Notes: generated by a model not told the origin, from the letters alone. A stretch of 64,000 nucleotides of DNA from Gari tellinella (GCA_922989275.2 OV277871.1:58983848-59047847), one strand, 5' to 3'. Counted from the stretch's first letter, positions 35,401 to 44,647 are shown. A program made the numbers and translations.

Positions 35401-38400
35401 GGCGAGACATTTCATGAAACATACATGTACAGTGTAGTAAAGGAGACGTGTTTCTGTCCCGGTTGAAAATCACCGCAATAACATTTAGATATTGACATAT
35501 ATTAAATCAAAGTGGCAAACAATTTGGAGCGCATTAGGGGTTTGACTACGACTTGTTTGCAATGTTTTTAACCCTTATCCTGCGATGATATCGTCTGCTT
35601 CGAAGTCTTATAATTTGTTACATTTTTAAGTTAAGAAACCTAAAGACGAGTGTCAAACAGTTTTGATCCAGATCACACGCTACACCTTTCTTAATACAAT
35701 ACTAGTAATTGTAGAAAAGTTTAAAACAGACAATATATTCACAGTAATAAATAATTTTGAAGCAGACGACGGTTTGAAGCAGATAAGCAGAAGACGTGAC
35801 GTCGTCTACAGCCGATAGAAGGAGAATATCGTCTGCCGACTTGGAATCTGGAATGTTTATTTCTCGGTCTGGTTTCTAGGTTAACCCCTTCCTTGCCTTA
35901 ACCCGAATGCAATACGACACTCCCTCTCTACAACCACACCCAACGGGACTCAAAACATGTGTGCGTTGGTCGGAGGGAGTCGTTATAGGGAGCGGAAATT
36001 GATTTACATTTGCTGACAGCTTTAATCCAGATCATACGCCGCGTTACGCGGCATCTGATCTGGATTCAAGCTGTTTGTCACTCGTCATTATGTTGTTTTC
36101 GATCAAAATGCCCAATATGTAGATTTGTGAAAAACAGCAGACGACAATCTTAAGCAGACGATAGTGCCTCAGCAAAAACGTTAAACATAATTGTCATGTT
36201 TGGGGAAGAGCGGCAAGGGTCGCTGTAAGGAGTGAGTCTATGGTAGGAGGGCCGGTGAAGAGAGGTAGCACTGCAGTTATTTGCAAACAGTTTGGATCCT
36301 GGTAAGACGCCGATTTAGACGATCATTTTAACATTTCTAAAATCAAAATACGTAACATTAAATTTGAAAAATAAAAAGACGAAAATAATTTGTTTAGAAT
36401 TATTGACGTCATAGCGGCGTAGGAGTTACCCTTTTCTCCATTACATTTATTAGTGACTTAAATCGCAAACAGATAGGATCCTTATCAGATGCAGAATAAT
36501 AAAACTAAACGTGCAGACAGCAGATTTAAAGTAGTGTATAATATATAGTGTGTAATAAGGTTTATGCAGAAGGTGTTATTTAGCGGGAAGGGGAATCTAC
36601 TGCTCGTGCTAATAGCGTTTATGGATTATTTTTGCAAACAATTTTAATGCAGAGTAATTCAGCATCTTATCTGGATCAAAACTATTTGCCACCAAGGCTG
36701 CATTTCTGTAGCAACCAGGAAGAAAATGTCGTTTGATAATATATAGAAGCACTTTTTTAACCCTTTACCCAATAGCCAGATTTTAGTTTTGAAGACATGT
36801 AACCACTTAAAGCAGATTGAAAGTAAAGGCACTTTCTGCTTTACTTTCAATCTGCCTTTAGCTTCCACTGGCTAGAAAATATTCCAAATAACTTATATTC
36901 ATGACTGTGTAAATTAGAACTTTTTCTTCAGCGGAGGAATAATTGAATGCGCAACAAACAAGCCTAGTTAAAAGTCAAATGTATTTTTAGGATCAAAACT
37001 ACTTGTTCAGTATCCGTCAAGGTAAGTAACCTGTTCCCCTCCGAAAACTAGTTTAACACAAACCCAGGCGTTATTTACAATAGACAGTTTTGTCTATCGG
37101 AGAAGTTTCTCTCGCAATTCTGACCGACTTTACAGAAGCATTGTTTGTTTCCAAAAAGCAGACACATACATGTATGTGTACAATGGAGAAGGCGTTATTC
37201 TTTCAAATTAAACGAGTTTACACATATTATACTAAAATCTAAAAGTCCACAGCAACAACTCTGAAGCCAGGTTCCAAGTTTTATTAAACGGATAATGAGG
37301 AATATATTCGCACTCGGAGTTCCGTTATGACTTGAATTTCTAAACAGTTCGGATCAATTGAATATTACAATAAAGTGCAGAGGCTAATGATTTAAAGTAT
37401 TCAAACTTTTTCGTTCTTTCGCATACATAAATGTCTCTTGATTGCTTGAGAACATAATGGTACAGACACCCTATACAATTACGCAACGCGACGTATATTG
37501 AACAGTGCCCTAAATAAGAGACAGGGTCAAAATGTTATTGCACTTGACAGGCGGAGAATCTTGTAAAGCGATCACGTGATGACACACCTCCACGTGACTA
37601 GACACACCTCCACTTCAGTGATAAACTCGTATACTAGAGAAGACGGTATTATTTCCTTGTTAATGAAACTTTGCAGTTTTATAGATCATAATTGTATACG
37701 CAAGCGCATTACATTACAATGTAGAAAATGACAACTGTTTTTTGTCAACTTTGACTATTTGATTTTATCACCAATACACGTGTATATAACTTGTACTGTT
37801 CGTAATCCATGAGTATACTCGTACATTTGTACCTAGGGTTGAGTGTCTTATCTAATCTTTTACTATTTTTAAACAGTGTGTATTTTAAAAATGCTGCTTC
37901 TTGAAGACATTTTAGGATACATTGTACATATAATACAAAAAGCTCCAGAAGCTCCTTGCCTTAATTTCATCTGGCTTTAAAGTTGCCATCTGTCACAAAC
38001 TATAGCTTTCTTTAGGTGATGGCAATAAAGGTCTACTACTGTACCAAAACGTCCCTGATAATGTCCAGCCAGCTACATGTACATGTAGTGGAGAAAACAT
38101 TATTCCTTCCCTTTTAAACGCAAACGAAACGCAAACGCAATGTACTGTATAGAAAATTACATTTTCTTGAAATTCCTTACTATTTAACGAATCTGAGTGG
38201 CAAACTGTTTTCGCTTGATCAGACGCCGGTCAACCGTCGTCTGATCTGGCTCCAGATTATTTGCAAAGGAAATAATAGTTTTAGCGTGAACGCTTTTACT
38301 GTACACATGGAAGATCAATTTAAACACTCTCAGTACTAATAAATTCAGCAAATGGTATTGAATCATTAGTTACATTATTGTGCTGTTAGTAATAGTCATG

Positions 38401-41040
38401 AGACACTTTATATAAGAATAAAGTTCACAAGCGAAGACAAGGAGGGGACCACTCACAATCGTTTTGTCTTTAACATGCCGTAATAATTATTATCTGCTTT
38501 AAAATTGTCGACTGCAAAACAATATTCAATCAACATTTATACATTTTTCGATCACAGAAACTTAAATTTGAGTGTCAAACAGTTTGGATCTAGATCAGAC
38601 GCCGCTTCCGCGGCTTCTGAACTTGATCAAATATGATTGTAAATATCAGTCAATTCGCGACCGTTAGGATATTGGATAGGATAAGATGAACAAAGAAGTT
38701 CCAAGTGGGACTTCCGAAAGCATTTTACATACACAGAACAATGTACGAGTCATATACAGCAATTGTAACTGACCTATTTAGGATTGGGAAATGTAACAAA
38801 CGTTCCATTTGTTTTAGACAGGTCCTAATTATACTGTATGTGGCCAATATGTGGAGTAGAGTACTGGCCATGACAACCTACTAATAATGCTAACACATTT
38901 TCCCGAAATGAAACGCTAATGTCCTATAGTTGTGCCATTTGACTGGACTGCAAGCTAGCCATTTCTCAACGTTATAATTTGTGCAGACGGGCTATATCCG
39001 ACAGACTACGTATTATTTATGGAAAGGGGGTTATAACGGGCTCTGTATAGTTATTAAAACACTAACTTATGCATTATTTTACATGCAAGCAGTTGAATAG
39101 ATTCTGTTGATATTTTAATCCTATTTTATTTTGCGAGTTTTGGAAATTTCGCAATGAAACTAAATGAACGAAACGGTGTCATGCCAGTGTGCAGAAGGCT
39201 AGTTTAATGACATAAACAGATAATGTTGAAACTGAATTGTATATTATATGTTATCTATACCATTTAACTTATGTAACTAATATAATTCGTGTAATGCGTT
39301 GCCTGTGTGTCTAGAGTATAGTTCTCCCCTGTTTAATAGACATTTACCTGTGTGGCTATAGAGTTTAATTGACCAATGTGAAATTGATATTTGCCTGTGT
39401 GGCTAAACAGTATTTAAGAGTATCCTGTGTGGAATTGACATTTGGCATTGGCATGTGTGGTTTAATGACAAATAAGTTGCGGCATTTTATGCGATAATTC
39501 CGTTAATTTAGTTAGAACAAAAGTTTTAAATATAGTGGTGGAAATAGAAACAGACGTTGTCGGTGATTTATCGAGTCTGCTTTCTAAAAGATATTTAAAT
39601 AACACGGAAAAACAGCTTAGGAAAACATTGTTACAGCAATGAACAGCAAAGCATAAGCGTTTACACGTGTTTCGAGAACGAATAATTTCTCCACTGTAGC
39701 AATGTCACACTTAACTATGAACATGTAGGTGTACAAATTGCTAGTCTGTCAAGCTTGCTAGATATAAGCGACATCTCAAAATACAATTTATGATAGGTTG
39801 TAGCTTTATGCAGGCGATATTAATTCAGAACACTACTACAGGAGCTTTTTGCATCACTAGTGTTCTGTATTAAGCGTATGCATCGCTTTAAGTTATACAA
39901 AAAATCTTTTAAAAAAGGTCGAAAAACTAAGTGTGACTGTATACGGCAAATTCCTAATTCTGGCAGGTTTACCTTGAAAAGTAGAGACATTAGTGTGACT
40001 TAACTGGCAAGTGTCTACAGGCACAAATCTGCGAATCAGACAAGGTATTCAAAATATGACAAGTAAAGATATGGTCGCGCCAATTCCTTTGCTATCACTT
40101 ATGTGCAGCGAAACAAACAAGTGAGGAAAACAGTAAGCAGTTTTTAAAAATACACATCGAACACATGACCTTGAAAACAATATTCTCTGAATGTCATGCT
40201 TAAGAAAGGTCACAAATATCATTTATTTTAACACTAAAGAGCTGAGCGCGACTAAACTATCATCTCTAAACGGTTTTGATCAATCTCAGACGCCGGGTAA
40301 TGAAGTGTCTGATCATGATCCATACTCGTAACTGTCTGAACAGTAGTGTCTGACACTCTTTTCCCGATCTTAATTCGGCCAGTATGTAAAGGGGCTGCCA
40401 TAAGTTGATTTTGACAAAATACTAAGATTTTTTCAAATTTTATATTTTTCAAGCTCGATTACTTAAAGCAGGCTGAAAGTAAAGCAGAATGTGCCTTAAG
40501 GAACATTCTACTTTATTTTCAACCTGATTTAAGCAACATTTTTCTAGGATAAAAATCCAATAATTTCGAAAAATTCGGCGAAATGGCAGCCCTGAATAGT
40601 CAAATATTATTTCGAGAAATAAAAGCAGACTACTGTGTTTTAAGGTGACTACATGTACTATTACAGCAGAGAAGTTGTAAAGGTATTTGTTCAAAGCCTA
40701 ACGTCATATCTAATTTGACGTCATTAATATACTTACCTACAGTTAACGTTACCCCGGGGACGAGAGACCCTACCCAGGCCGTTTCTCCTTTGCCGCCTTT
40801 GTAATAATTTAGGAATTCCATGTAAAATATGCCGAATGAATACACAATTCCATCTGCTATGACGTGAATCATAAATGATCCAAACACAACCATCCATCCC
40901 CACCCACCATCTGGAGGTGTGACCAGGTCAACAGACCTGTCCGGAGATTTCCGGTCATTGTCGTTGTTCTTCGATGTTTTTCGTGTCTTTTCGCCATTTT
41001 CCGCCATAGTACTGGCTTCTTTCTCCCTTCCTCCACCCAT
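26230..41040 (-). CDS. SLC16 monocarboxylate-transporter-like gene, 6 coding exons (spliced)
   Basis: The predicted product is a 12-helix plasma-membrane transporter of the major facilitator superfamily, SLC16 (MCT) family. The coding parts are 41040-40737, 32866-32723, 31802-31194, 29449-28943, 27571-27446 and 26402-26230. They sum to 1,863 nt, or 620 residues plus a TGA stop. Residues 42-49 are the family signature PPDGGWGW just before TM1, and exon 3 has the conserved [15 protein letters not shown] after TM4. TM6 and TM7 are separated by a hydrophilic loop of about 190 residues (about 226-414) rich in Ser, Pro and His. By my alignment, MCT1 Lys38 corresponds to Tyr here. The TM8 Asp of the Asp-Arg pair is Asn (SNTVGR) while the Arg is kept, so classical proton-lactate symport should not be assumed. 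It resembles the MCT9/12/14-like branch more than MCT1-4, but the substrate is unknown. Every intron is phase 1 with GT-AG ends. The start is the first Met in exon 1; an alternative Met lies 11 codons later, and the frame is open back to the acceptor. Confidence 0.88.
26675..26965. repeat. family L repeat split by family G, in intron 5
   Basis: GCTACGACAATTTATATAGG, TTCTACGAAGGCAACTTTG, TGTTCGTAGGAAAACAATTCC, CAGTATATATC, then a family G piece, then ATACATGTACTGGCTTCGTA. The 10245-10580 copy supplies the joined order. Confidence 0.6.
26763..26912. repeat. MITE family G copy nested in family L, in intron 5's 3' neighbour
   Basis: TTTACCCCATAGCCTGTTTC...ATTGGAATTTCGTCATGGAAG...GATGCGCTAAAATGCGCCCC. 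The hairpin stem is mostly lost. It splits a family L copy whose intact order is seen at 10490-10530. It lies in intron 5, 361 bp upstream of the exon 6 acceptor. Confidence 0.58.
27105..27190. repeat. MITE hairpin core fragment in intron 5
   Basis: GAATCCTGATCAGACGCTGC followed by a mutated partner and CCAAACTGTTTGTAAC. No recognisable element ends. Confidence 0.5.
27220..27405. mobile_element. MITE family I copy in intron 5
   Basis: GAACTTCGATATTTCAAACTC start and GTTCGGAATATCAAAGTTTG end. Centre AACATATCCGTATACGCAAG...GAAATACGAATATGTTCGAC. Ends about 40 bp from the donor of exon 5. Confidence 0.68.
27446..27571 (-). CDS. SLC16-like gene, exon 5 (TM11)
   Basis: A 126-nt exon (42 codons, phase 1 both ends). 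It encodes [40 protein letters not shown] and A, the MCT TM10/11 segment whose [19 protein letters not shown] is strongly family-like. The acceptor is TTTTGTTTTAG|GA and the donor is AGCCG|GTAAGA. Confidence 0.9.
27767..27954. mobile_element. family N element in intron 4, AGTAC target duplication
   Basis: CAGAGCTCCAGATAAGAGGG start, CCCCTATTTGGAGCTCTG end. AGTAC flanks both sides (762-766 and 955-959 of 27 kb). Shares GTAAACTGAACAAATCA and AGTGACACCATCGGGTTTAA with the copy at 30796-30986. Confidence 0.78.
28190..28394. mobile_element. MITE family E copy in intron 4
   Basis: Hairpin GCAGACCCTGGTCAGAGGGC / CCCCTAATCAGGATCTACAC, CATCGCTAGGGTTGGTTTAA end. Inverted relative to 4141-4378. Confidence 0.68.
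28796..28914. repeat. MITE family F, hairpin-less copy in intron 4
   Basis: GTGGTCGTAATAGAGATG and TTGGTCGTAATAGAGAGATT occur in the same orientation, about 90 bp apart, with AAGCTGCCATCTGTC between. It is a rearranged copy. Confidence 0.55.
28943..29449 (-). CDS. SLC16-like gene, exon 4 (TM7-10)
   Basis: A 507-nt exon (residues about 353-521). The first 60 residues finish the cytoplasmic loop. [20 protein letters not shown] is TM7, and [20 protein letters not shown] is the extracellular loop. [20 protein letters not shown] is TM8, with Asn where MCT1 has its key Asp and with the Arg kept. LADRKGVNR is the usual MFS cytoplasmic turn before TM9, and [20 protein letters not shown] is TM10. The acceptor is GTGTTTTTCAG|GA and the donor is ATTG|GTAAGT. 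Confidence 0.9.
29690..29765 (-). repeat. right half of a MITE family A copy
   Basis: CCGACGTCTGATCTGGCTCT, then AAACTGTTTGCTATGG, ending ACTTCTCTGCTGTA. The left half is absent. In intron 3 of the SLC16-like gene. Confidence 0.6.
29831..30077 (+). mobile_element. MITE family A copy in intron 3 of the SLC16-like gene
   Basis: TA-flanked, CAGCGGAGAAGACG start and TCTTCTCTACTG end. The hairpin core is slightly decayed (GGAGCAAGAGCAGACGCCGG). Confidence 0.85.
30097..30324. mobile_element. MITE family C copy in intron 3
   Basis: TTAACCCATTTATACCC start, GGGCACAATTGGGTTA end. Hairpin AGACTCTGATCAGACGCCGC with partner carrying one change (TCTGAACAG). It starts 20 bp after a family A copy. Confidence 0.82.
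30796..30986. mobile_element. family N element in intron 3
   Basis: CAGGGCTCCAGATAAGAGTG start and CCCTTATCTGGAGCCCTG end, about 191 bp. Internal CTCTTTTAGCACCAAACCCT and AGTGACACCACAGGGTTTAA. Same gene as the other copy, separated by exon 4. hAT-like CAGGG ends, but no 8-bp duplication seen. Confidence 0.78.
31194..31802 (-). CDS. SLC16-like gene, exon 3 (TM4-6 and large loop)
   Basis: This is the longest exon (609 nt, residues about 150-352). It opens with [20 protein letters not shown] (TM4 region), the conserved [18 protein letters not shown] and the [16 protein letters not shown] helix (TM5/6). After LFRPLVGPK comes a long polar segment with Ser/Thr/Pro clusters and a His-rich stretch (QHAHHHSHR), which in MCTs faces the cytoplasm. 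The acceptor is TTCTTCAG|GT and the donor is CCAG|GTGAGT. A family F MITE ends only 14 bp upstream of the acceptor, so the branch point probably lies inside the MITE. Confidence 0.9.
31818..32010. mobile_element. MITE family F copy abutting the exon 3 acceptor
   Basis: CAGTGAAATCTCTCTTATTA start 14 bp from the AG acceptor of exon 3 (31803-31804). A decayed core AAAAGCTTCTACATGGGCTT and TATAAGTCACCTAAAAC follow. The right terminus is not clear. Confidence 0.65.
32200..32394. mobile_element. MITE family C copy in intron 2
   Basis: Hairpin GACTGATCAGATGTCGCAA / GCGGCGTCTGATCAGAGTC. The right end is GGGCACAAATGGGTTAA; the left end is eroded. Confidence 0.72.
32723..32866 (-). CDS. SLC16-like gene, exon 2
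   Basis: This 144-nt exon (48 codons, phase 1 to phase 1) encodes the end of TM2 and TM3: [20 protein letters not shown] followed by a hydrophobic helix and YFSFGIMSG. This matches the MCT pattern GPLAG..NK.GCR. The acceptor is TTCTATTTTCAG|GT and the donor is TCAG|GTAAGC. Reading on past the donor soon gives unrelated sequence, which supports the splice. Confidence 0.9.
33410..34385. repeat. large diverged inverted repeat in intron 1
   Basis: The left arm 33410-33760 and right arm 34065-34385 are reverse complements at roughly two-thirds identity. Examples are GAAGAGCTGTTTATGATGAA against its complement near 34300, AATCTATTTCAAAACAAAAC, TTATTTATTTCATGTCTAT and AGCAGGCACC. A spacer of about 300 bp lies between. 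The shape fits an old fold-back element. Confidence 0.7.
34681..34893. mobile_element. MITE family B copy in intron 1
   Basis: TTAA at both ends (34681, 34890), ACTGTCGTCTGC and GAAGGGTTAA. Hairpin core decayed (GGATCAAGATCACACGCGCC). Confidence 0.75.
35567..35830. repeat. MITE family B copy, degenerate, in intron 1
   Basis: TTTAACCCTTATCCTGCG, ATATCGTCTGCTTCG, GATCCAGATCACACGC and GAAGCAGACGACGG in order. The right hairpin arm is missing. Confidence 0.6.
35881..36440. mobile_element. MITE family B copy interrupted by family D
   Basis: TTAACCCCTTCCTTGCCTTA...CCGAATGCAATA on the left and TTATTTGCAAACAGTTTGG..GACGTCATAGCGGC on the right form one family B element. The family D element 35927-36274 sits between them. 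In intron 1 of the SLC16-like gene. Confidence 0.7.
35927..36274. mobile_element. MITE family D copy nested in family B
   Basis: GACACTCCCTCTCTACAAC start and GAAGAGAGGTAGCACTGC end. Hairpin TAATCCAGATCATACGCCGC / complement. The flanking family B halves join at GCAATA / TTATTTGC, consistent with insertion at TA. Confidence 0.75.
36757..36955. mobile_element. MITE family G copy, inverted, in intron 1
   Basis: TTAACCCTTTACCCAATAGCC start, CACTTAAAGCAGATTGAAAG..CTTTCAATCTGCCTTTAG hairpin, CTTCAGCGGAGGAATAA near the far end. The far terminus is eroded. Confidence 0.72.
37895..38041. repeat. decayed MITE family F copy
   Basis: AAAAGCTCCAGAAGCTCC, TGGCTTTAAAGTTGCCATCT, GTCACAAACTATAG and TCTACTACTGTAC in family order. 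In intron 1. Confidence 0.5.
38086..38301 (-). mobile_element. MITE family A copy, right end lost
   Basis: TAGTGGAGAAAACATT start, AACGCAAACGAAACGC sub-end and decayed core (CGCCGGTCAACCGTCG). The right inverted repeat is replaced by CTTTTACTGTAC. Confidence 0.7.
38472..38660. repeat. MITE family B copy, degenerate
   Basis: CTTTAACATGCCGTAATAA start, TTGTCGACTGC, GAGTGTCAAACAGTTTGGAT, hairpin GATCAGACGCCGCTTCCGCGG shortened in its right arm. Confidence 0.6.
38660..40240. other. intron 1 stretch without recognised elements
   Basis: Apart from the loose CCTGTGTGG repeat and the inverted words CAGAACACTA / TAGTGTTCTG (about 39830-39865), nothing is recognised. A family A right end (ATAATTTCTCCACTG) stands alone at about 39684-39698. 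Confidence 0.45.
39290..39475. repeat. loose degenerate repeat with CCTGTGTGG motif
   Basis: GCCTGTGTGTCTAGAGTATAG, ACCTGTGTGGCTATAGAGTT, GCCTGTGTGGCTAAACAGTA, TCCTGTGTGGAATTGACATT and GCATGTGTGGTTTAATGAC, spaced irregularly by 30-60 bp. Confidence 0.45.
40245..40335. repeat. MITE hairpin core fragment
   Basis: TTTGATCAATCTCAGACGCC, GGGTAATGAAGTGTCTGATC, then ATGATCCATACTCG. No element ends. Shortly past exon 1 inside intron 1. Confidence 0.5.
40461..40545. repeat. family F/G-type hairpin without ends
   Basis: ACTTAAAGCAGGCTGAAAGT, AAAGCAGAATGTGCC, then GGAACATTCTACTTTATTTT and CAACCTGATTTAAG. A hairpin of about 80 bp with no recognised element termini, in intron 1 close to exon 1. Confidence 0.65.
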
Positions 41041-41100
41041 ATCTGCCAAATTACGGCATGAATTATCGGAAAAATGTACTTTTGGTTTTTCTTCCGCTTC
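40737..41100 (-). CDS. SLC16-like gene, exon 1 (first coding exon)
   Basis: A pyrimidine-rich acceptor (TTCTTTTCTTTTCAG) ends at 41101, so an upstream exon, probably 5' UTR, must exist beyond it; I could not place it. The first in-frame ATG is at 41040-41038. A hydrophilic charged N-terminus of about 40 residues leads into PPDGGWGW and TM1 (about 48-72), then an extracellular loop ([11 protein letters not shown]) and the start of TM2. The donor is GTAG|GTAAGT, with the exon ending one base into a Gly codon (phase 1). The frame is open from the acceptor (EAEEKPKVHFSD...), so residues before the chosen Met could also be coding. Confidence 0.88.
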
Positions 41101-41299
41101 CTGAAAAGAAAAGAAGAATATATTTAAACCTAAAGGAGCTTTCTTGTTTACTTTCCCTTGCTGCAAGCAGCCATCTATCATAAACAAATAATGATTAACA
41201 CAAATTATTGATCGTAATTGAAGGCTTTAACTGTTTCCTGCAATTAAATACCAGTATTAAAAGAAAGAAACCAAATACATAACAAATTTGATATTTTGA

Positions 41300-41445
41300 T
41301 AATAATAAACTTGAAATAGGGAAGACGATCGTAGCCACTACTGGCGTTTGTACTAAAACAATTATTTCCATCACAAACTGTTAGGAGCCAGATCAAACGA
41401 CAAGAAGCATTGCGTCTGAACAGATCAAAGTTTATAAAGAGAGTT
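41300..41445 (+). repeat. MITE family A remnant
   Basis: GGAAGACGATCG, AACAATTATTTCCATCAC and ACTGTTAGGAGCCAGATC in family order, badly eroded. A second remnant with GGATCAGACGCCGGTTTAC and CACGTTTATTTGAAAAC follows at 41670-41810. Confidence 0.45.
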
Positions 41446-41814
41446 AAGTCTGACATTTTTCTCAGGAATTTTATTGGTCATATTTGAGCTTTTGCTCGCA
41501 AAAGCTCAAACCTGACCAATCTAATGCTTGAAGCCGATCTCAGACTCAACTTAAAGCCCTTTTTCCCCATGGACCCAGACTTCCAACTACATGTAGATCA
41601 CTCATATCAAATACAGTGTCAACATTTATCAAAGCCTGATGTGTTCTACCTTCAACCGACAGGCTTTTGCCTTCAAGCAAATAAGATCGCGCTGGATCAG
41701 ACGCCGGTTTACAATTACTCTGATCTAACTACAAACAGTTGGCAATGAGCATACATGTAGTTGTTTTAGTACAGACACGTTTATTTGAAAACAATTAAGT
41801 CTTCTCCATTATTT

Positions 41815-42415
41815 TTTGGTAAAATAAATAAATATTCCAAATACCATATCTCTTGTGAAACCCATCCTTGACTGAATTATAAAACCGACAAAAATTAAAC
41901 GACTGTCCACAACCACTTAGTAAATGTTTTGATTCCTAACAATCTCGGTATGCGTTTTATACTCAGGTAGAGAAAAGATTTAGACGCTTCTCGTGTATTA
42001 CGTCATACACATCTATATATACCACTATTACCGATTTGACATTCGGTAAATTTCCGTTATTTACGAAAAGCTTGCATGACGCCAACACATCGAACATTAC
42101 CGAATTGTTCCGAAAGCGAATCGTGTCTTGTCGAACACAGAAAAATTAGAAACAAACTGAAGCTGAAAGTCCTTTAAGCAGGTTACTTTTTACATGTAAC
42201 CCTACGAAAAAAACTGACTTTTGTACTTTGTGTAACCAGTTTGTATCAAGATAAGGCGCAGAGACCTAAAATTGCAACTTTTTTGATTGCTTATTTCAAG
42301 CTTATTAGAATGAGATATATTTTTCTTCAAGCTGTCAGATTTACTTATTAATTTCGCCTTTGATGTAAATCATAAGCCAATACAAGCGATCCGCCAAGCA
42401 AGACACATACATGTA
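41815..42415. other. upstream side of the SLC16-like gene, no feature seen
   Basis: A 5' UTR exon and promoter must lie somewhere beyond 41101, but no start element can be named with confidence. Confidence 0.4.
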
Positions 42416-42663
42416 TAGTGGAAAATACGTTATTCATTTACTGTCAAAACGCCAACGTTACGCAAGCGCATTGCAATATATAACAATTAAAAAATGGCAT
42501 AACTTTAAAAATTTGATCTCATTCTAATCTGAGTTGCAACAGATTGGAGCCTGATCAGACGCCGGGTTACCCGGCGTCTGATCTGGTTCCAAACTGTTTG
42601 CAGTGAACATTAATGGTTTTAGCATAGACGCGTTTATTGGGAAAGAACAACGTTTCTCTACTG
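42416..42663 (-). mobile_element. MITE family A copy
   Basis: TAGTGGAAAATACG start, CTCTACTG end and perfect CCGGGTTACCCGG hairpin. 248 bp. Confidence 0.8.
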
Positions 42664-43430
42664 TACTGCTTCTAGGCTGGCAGCCATTTTGGCAAATGCA
42701 CTGAATTTACCTGAGTTCTGTTATATACAACAGAAGCCATCACTGAGTTACATGTAGTCCACAAAAATCATCCGCTTATAAACCACCAACTACTCCCTGT
42801 CCAAACAAACATGATTTTCATCCTCCCAACTTTGCAGTAGTTGAAATAACGCCAATACATTTTGCACTGTTCCAAAACTCTCAAGTTATTATACGTATTC
42901 CCCAGTTCTCACTAGCATTAAACTGGCATATACCAGAACATAATGCACTATAAAGTAACCAAAGTCCAATCCATCGGCAACAAGTCTACCCTGCAAATAT
43001 TTCTGGTGCTATAAATGTCGCTAATTGCTCAAACAGACAAATGTATTTTCTTCACCTTCGTAAACGCGTGTGTGGGTGTGTGCATCAGTTATGTCCCTTA
43101 GACTTTTGCTGGTTTCATTGGAACAGTTACTTCCCTTGACAACTCAATCAGAGCTCAGGAATTTACCATTATCAAGTGCTTGCACTAAAAATCTAAACCA
43201 TTTACCGTTAACTTTGTGCTAATTGACAATTCAAGAAATAGGGTCATACAGGTTGTCCATCGTGCAGGTTGACGTTTAATGCAGTATAATGCACAATGTA
43301 ATGCAGAAAAAGGTTGGAGCTTTCTTCATTGATTTGCCATCACTTAAGCAGTCATACATCTTTTAAGATTCACATGCGTCTATATTTAATTGTTTGTTAA
43401 CCCCTTTTTTAGAATTTAACCTCCCTGACT
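42664..43430. other. no feature seen
   Basis: Anonymous sequence with slightly lower AT than its surroundings. No coding frame or repeat family recognised. Confidence 0.5.
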
Positions 43431-43511
43431 GCTAGTGGTTTAATCATTTGCTCCGATAGAAACACCCTTTGTCGCATTTACCCGTTCTTCATAGAGGTGC
43501 CTTTTCATGTT

Positions 43512-43763
43512 TTAACCATTTCCCCCATAGAAGCGCCTTTTAGCGGATATGATTTATTCCTCCGCTGAAGAAAATAGTTCCAGTTTAATCAGTCATTAAT
43601 ATAAAGTGATGTAGGGGATATTTTCTATATTCTAGCATGAAAGCTTAAAGCAGGTTGAAAGTAAAGCAGAATGCGCCTAAGGCGCATTCTGCTTTACTTA
43701 CAACCTGCTTTAAGTAGTCACCTTTATTCAATACTACAAATAGGCTATCAGGTAAAGGGTAAA
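43512..43763. mobile_element. MITE family G copy
   Basis: TTAACCATTTCCCCCATAG start, ATCAGGTAAAGGGTAAA end. Hairpin GCTTAAAGCAGGTTGAAAG..GCAGAATGCGCC with exact complement except one base. A partial second copy (GATAGAAACACCCTTTG) precedes it at 43430-43511. Confidence 0.82.
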
Positions 43764-43771
43764 CCCTATTT

Positions 43772-43955
43772 AAGACGTCATTCTTTCCCGTTAAAACGCA
43801 AACGAAATGCAATCGCATTGCAGAAAAAGTAGAAAAGTTCAAATTATTTTATTGGTGTAACGATTCATCTTAATCTAAAGAAGAGACCGTTTGTATTTGT
43901 TTTGATTTAGCATAAGCGAATTATTTGAAAAGGATATCATCTTCTCCAGAGTAAA
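43772..43955 (-). repeat. MITE family A remnant without hairpin
   Basis: GACGTCATTCTTTCCCG, AAACGCAAACGAAATGC and ATCATCTTCTCCAGAG keep both ends, but the central palindrome is deleted. This shows the core can be lost from a copy. Confidence 0.55.
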
Positions 43956-44293
43956 GTATCATAATCGAATATAGAACGATTGGAAATGTTCCTACATCGT
44001 ACCATGGAAGGCCAATGTTAAACGAATGCTGAAAGTAGAGTAGAAAGCTTCCCGAATTGGATTGTCAGCTAAGCTTCCAGGATGGTTCAACTTTTAAGCA
44101 ATTGCATTTCTCAAACAAACAACATACATGTATACGGAAAACGGTCAACAAAACATACGTGTTGTAGTAACAAATATGTTCAATAACCTTGAAAATGGTG
44201 AATAGTGACCTGGTTAAATCATGTCACAAAACACCTGCTAGTCAATTCAAGTTGTTTATCAACATATTGTCAAATATGTGACCTCACTGTATA

Positions 44294-44647
44294 CAGTGGA
44301 AATGTTAATATTTCCTAAATAAACGCGTCTATGCTACGACAATGGTGTCTTTTGCAAACAGTTTGGAGCCAGATCAGACGCCGGGTAACCGATATCTGAT
44401 CAGGCTCTATTTTTTGCAATATAGATTTGAATATTTTTTTCTATTTCCAAAATAACCACGTCTATGCTACGACAATGGTGTCCACCACAAACAGTAACCC
44501 GGCGTCTGATCTGGCTCCAATCTATTTGACATTCAGATATAAATAAATAGGTAAGATTTCGAAAGGTTGTAATATTCTACATTTTATTGTTGTGTATTTG
44601 CGTTTCGTTTGCGTTTTAACGGGGAAAAAAGAACGTGTTATCCACTG
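44294..44647 (+). mobile_element. MITE family A copy with internal duplication
   Basis: Ends and TA flanks are those of a single family A element, but it is 354 bp long. The segment containing CGTCTATGCTACGACAATGG is present twice (about 44311-44350 and 44443-44482), each followed by part of the hairpin. This looks like slippage or a template switch at the palindrome. Confidence 0.8.

Noticed and set aside
40630..41187. Extending SLC16-like exon 1 to the upstream Met near 41187
   Set aside because: A strong acceptor (TTTTCTTTTCAG) at 41101 separates it, and the residues before it look intronic.
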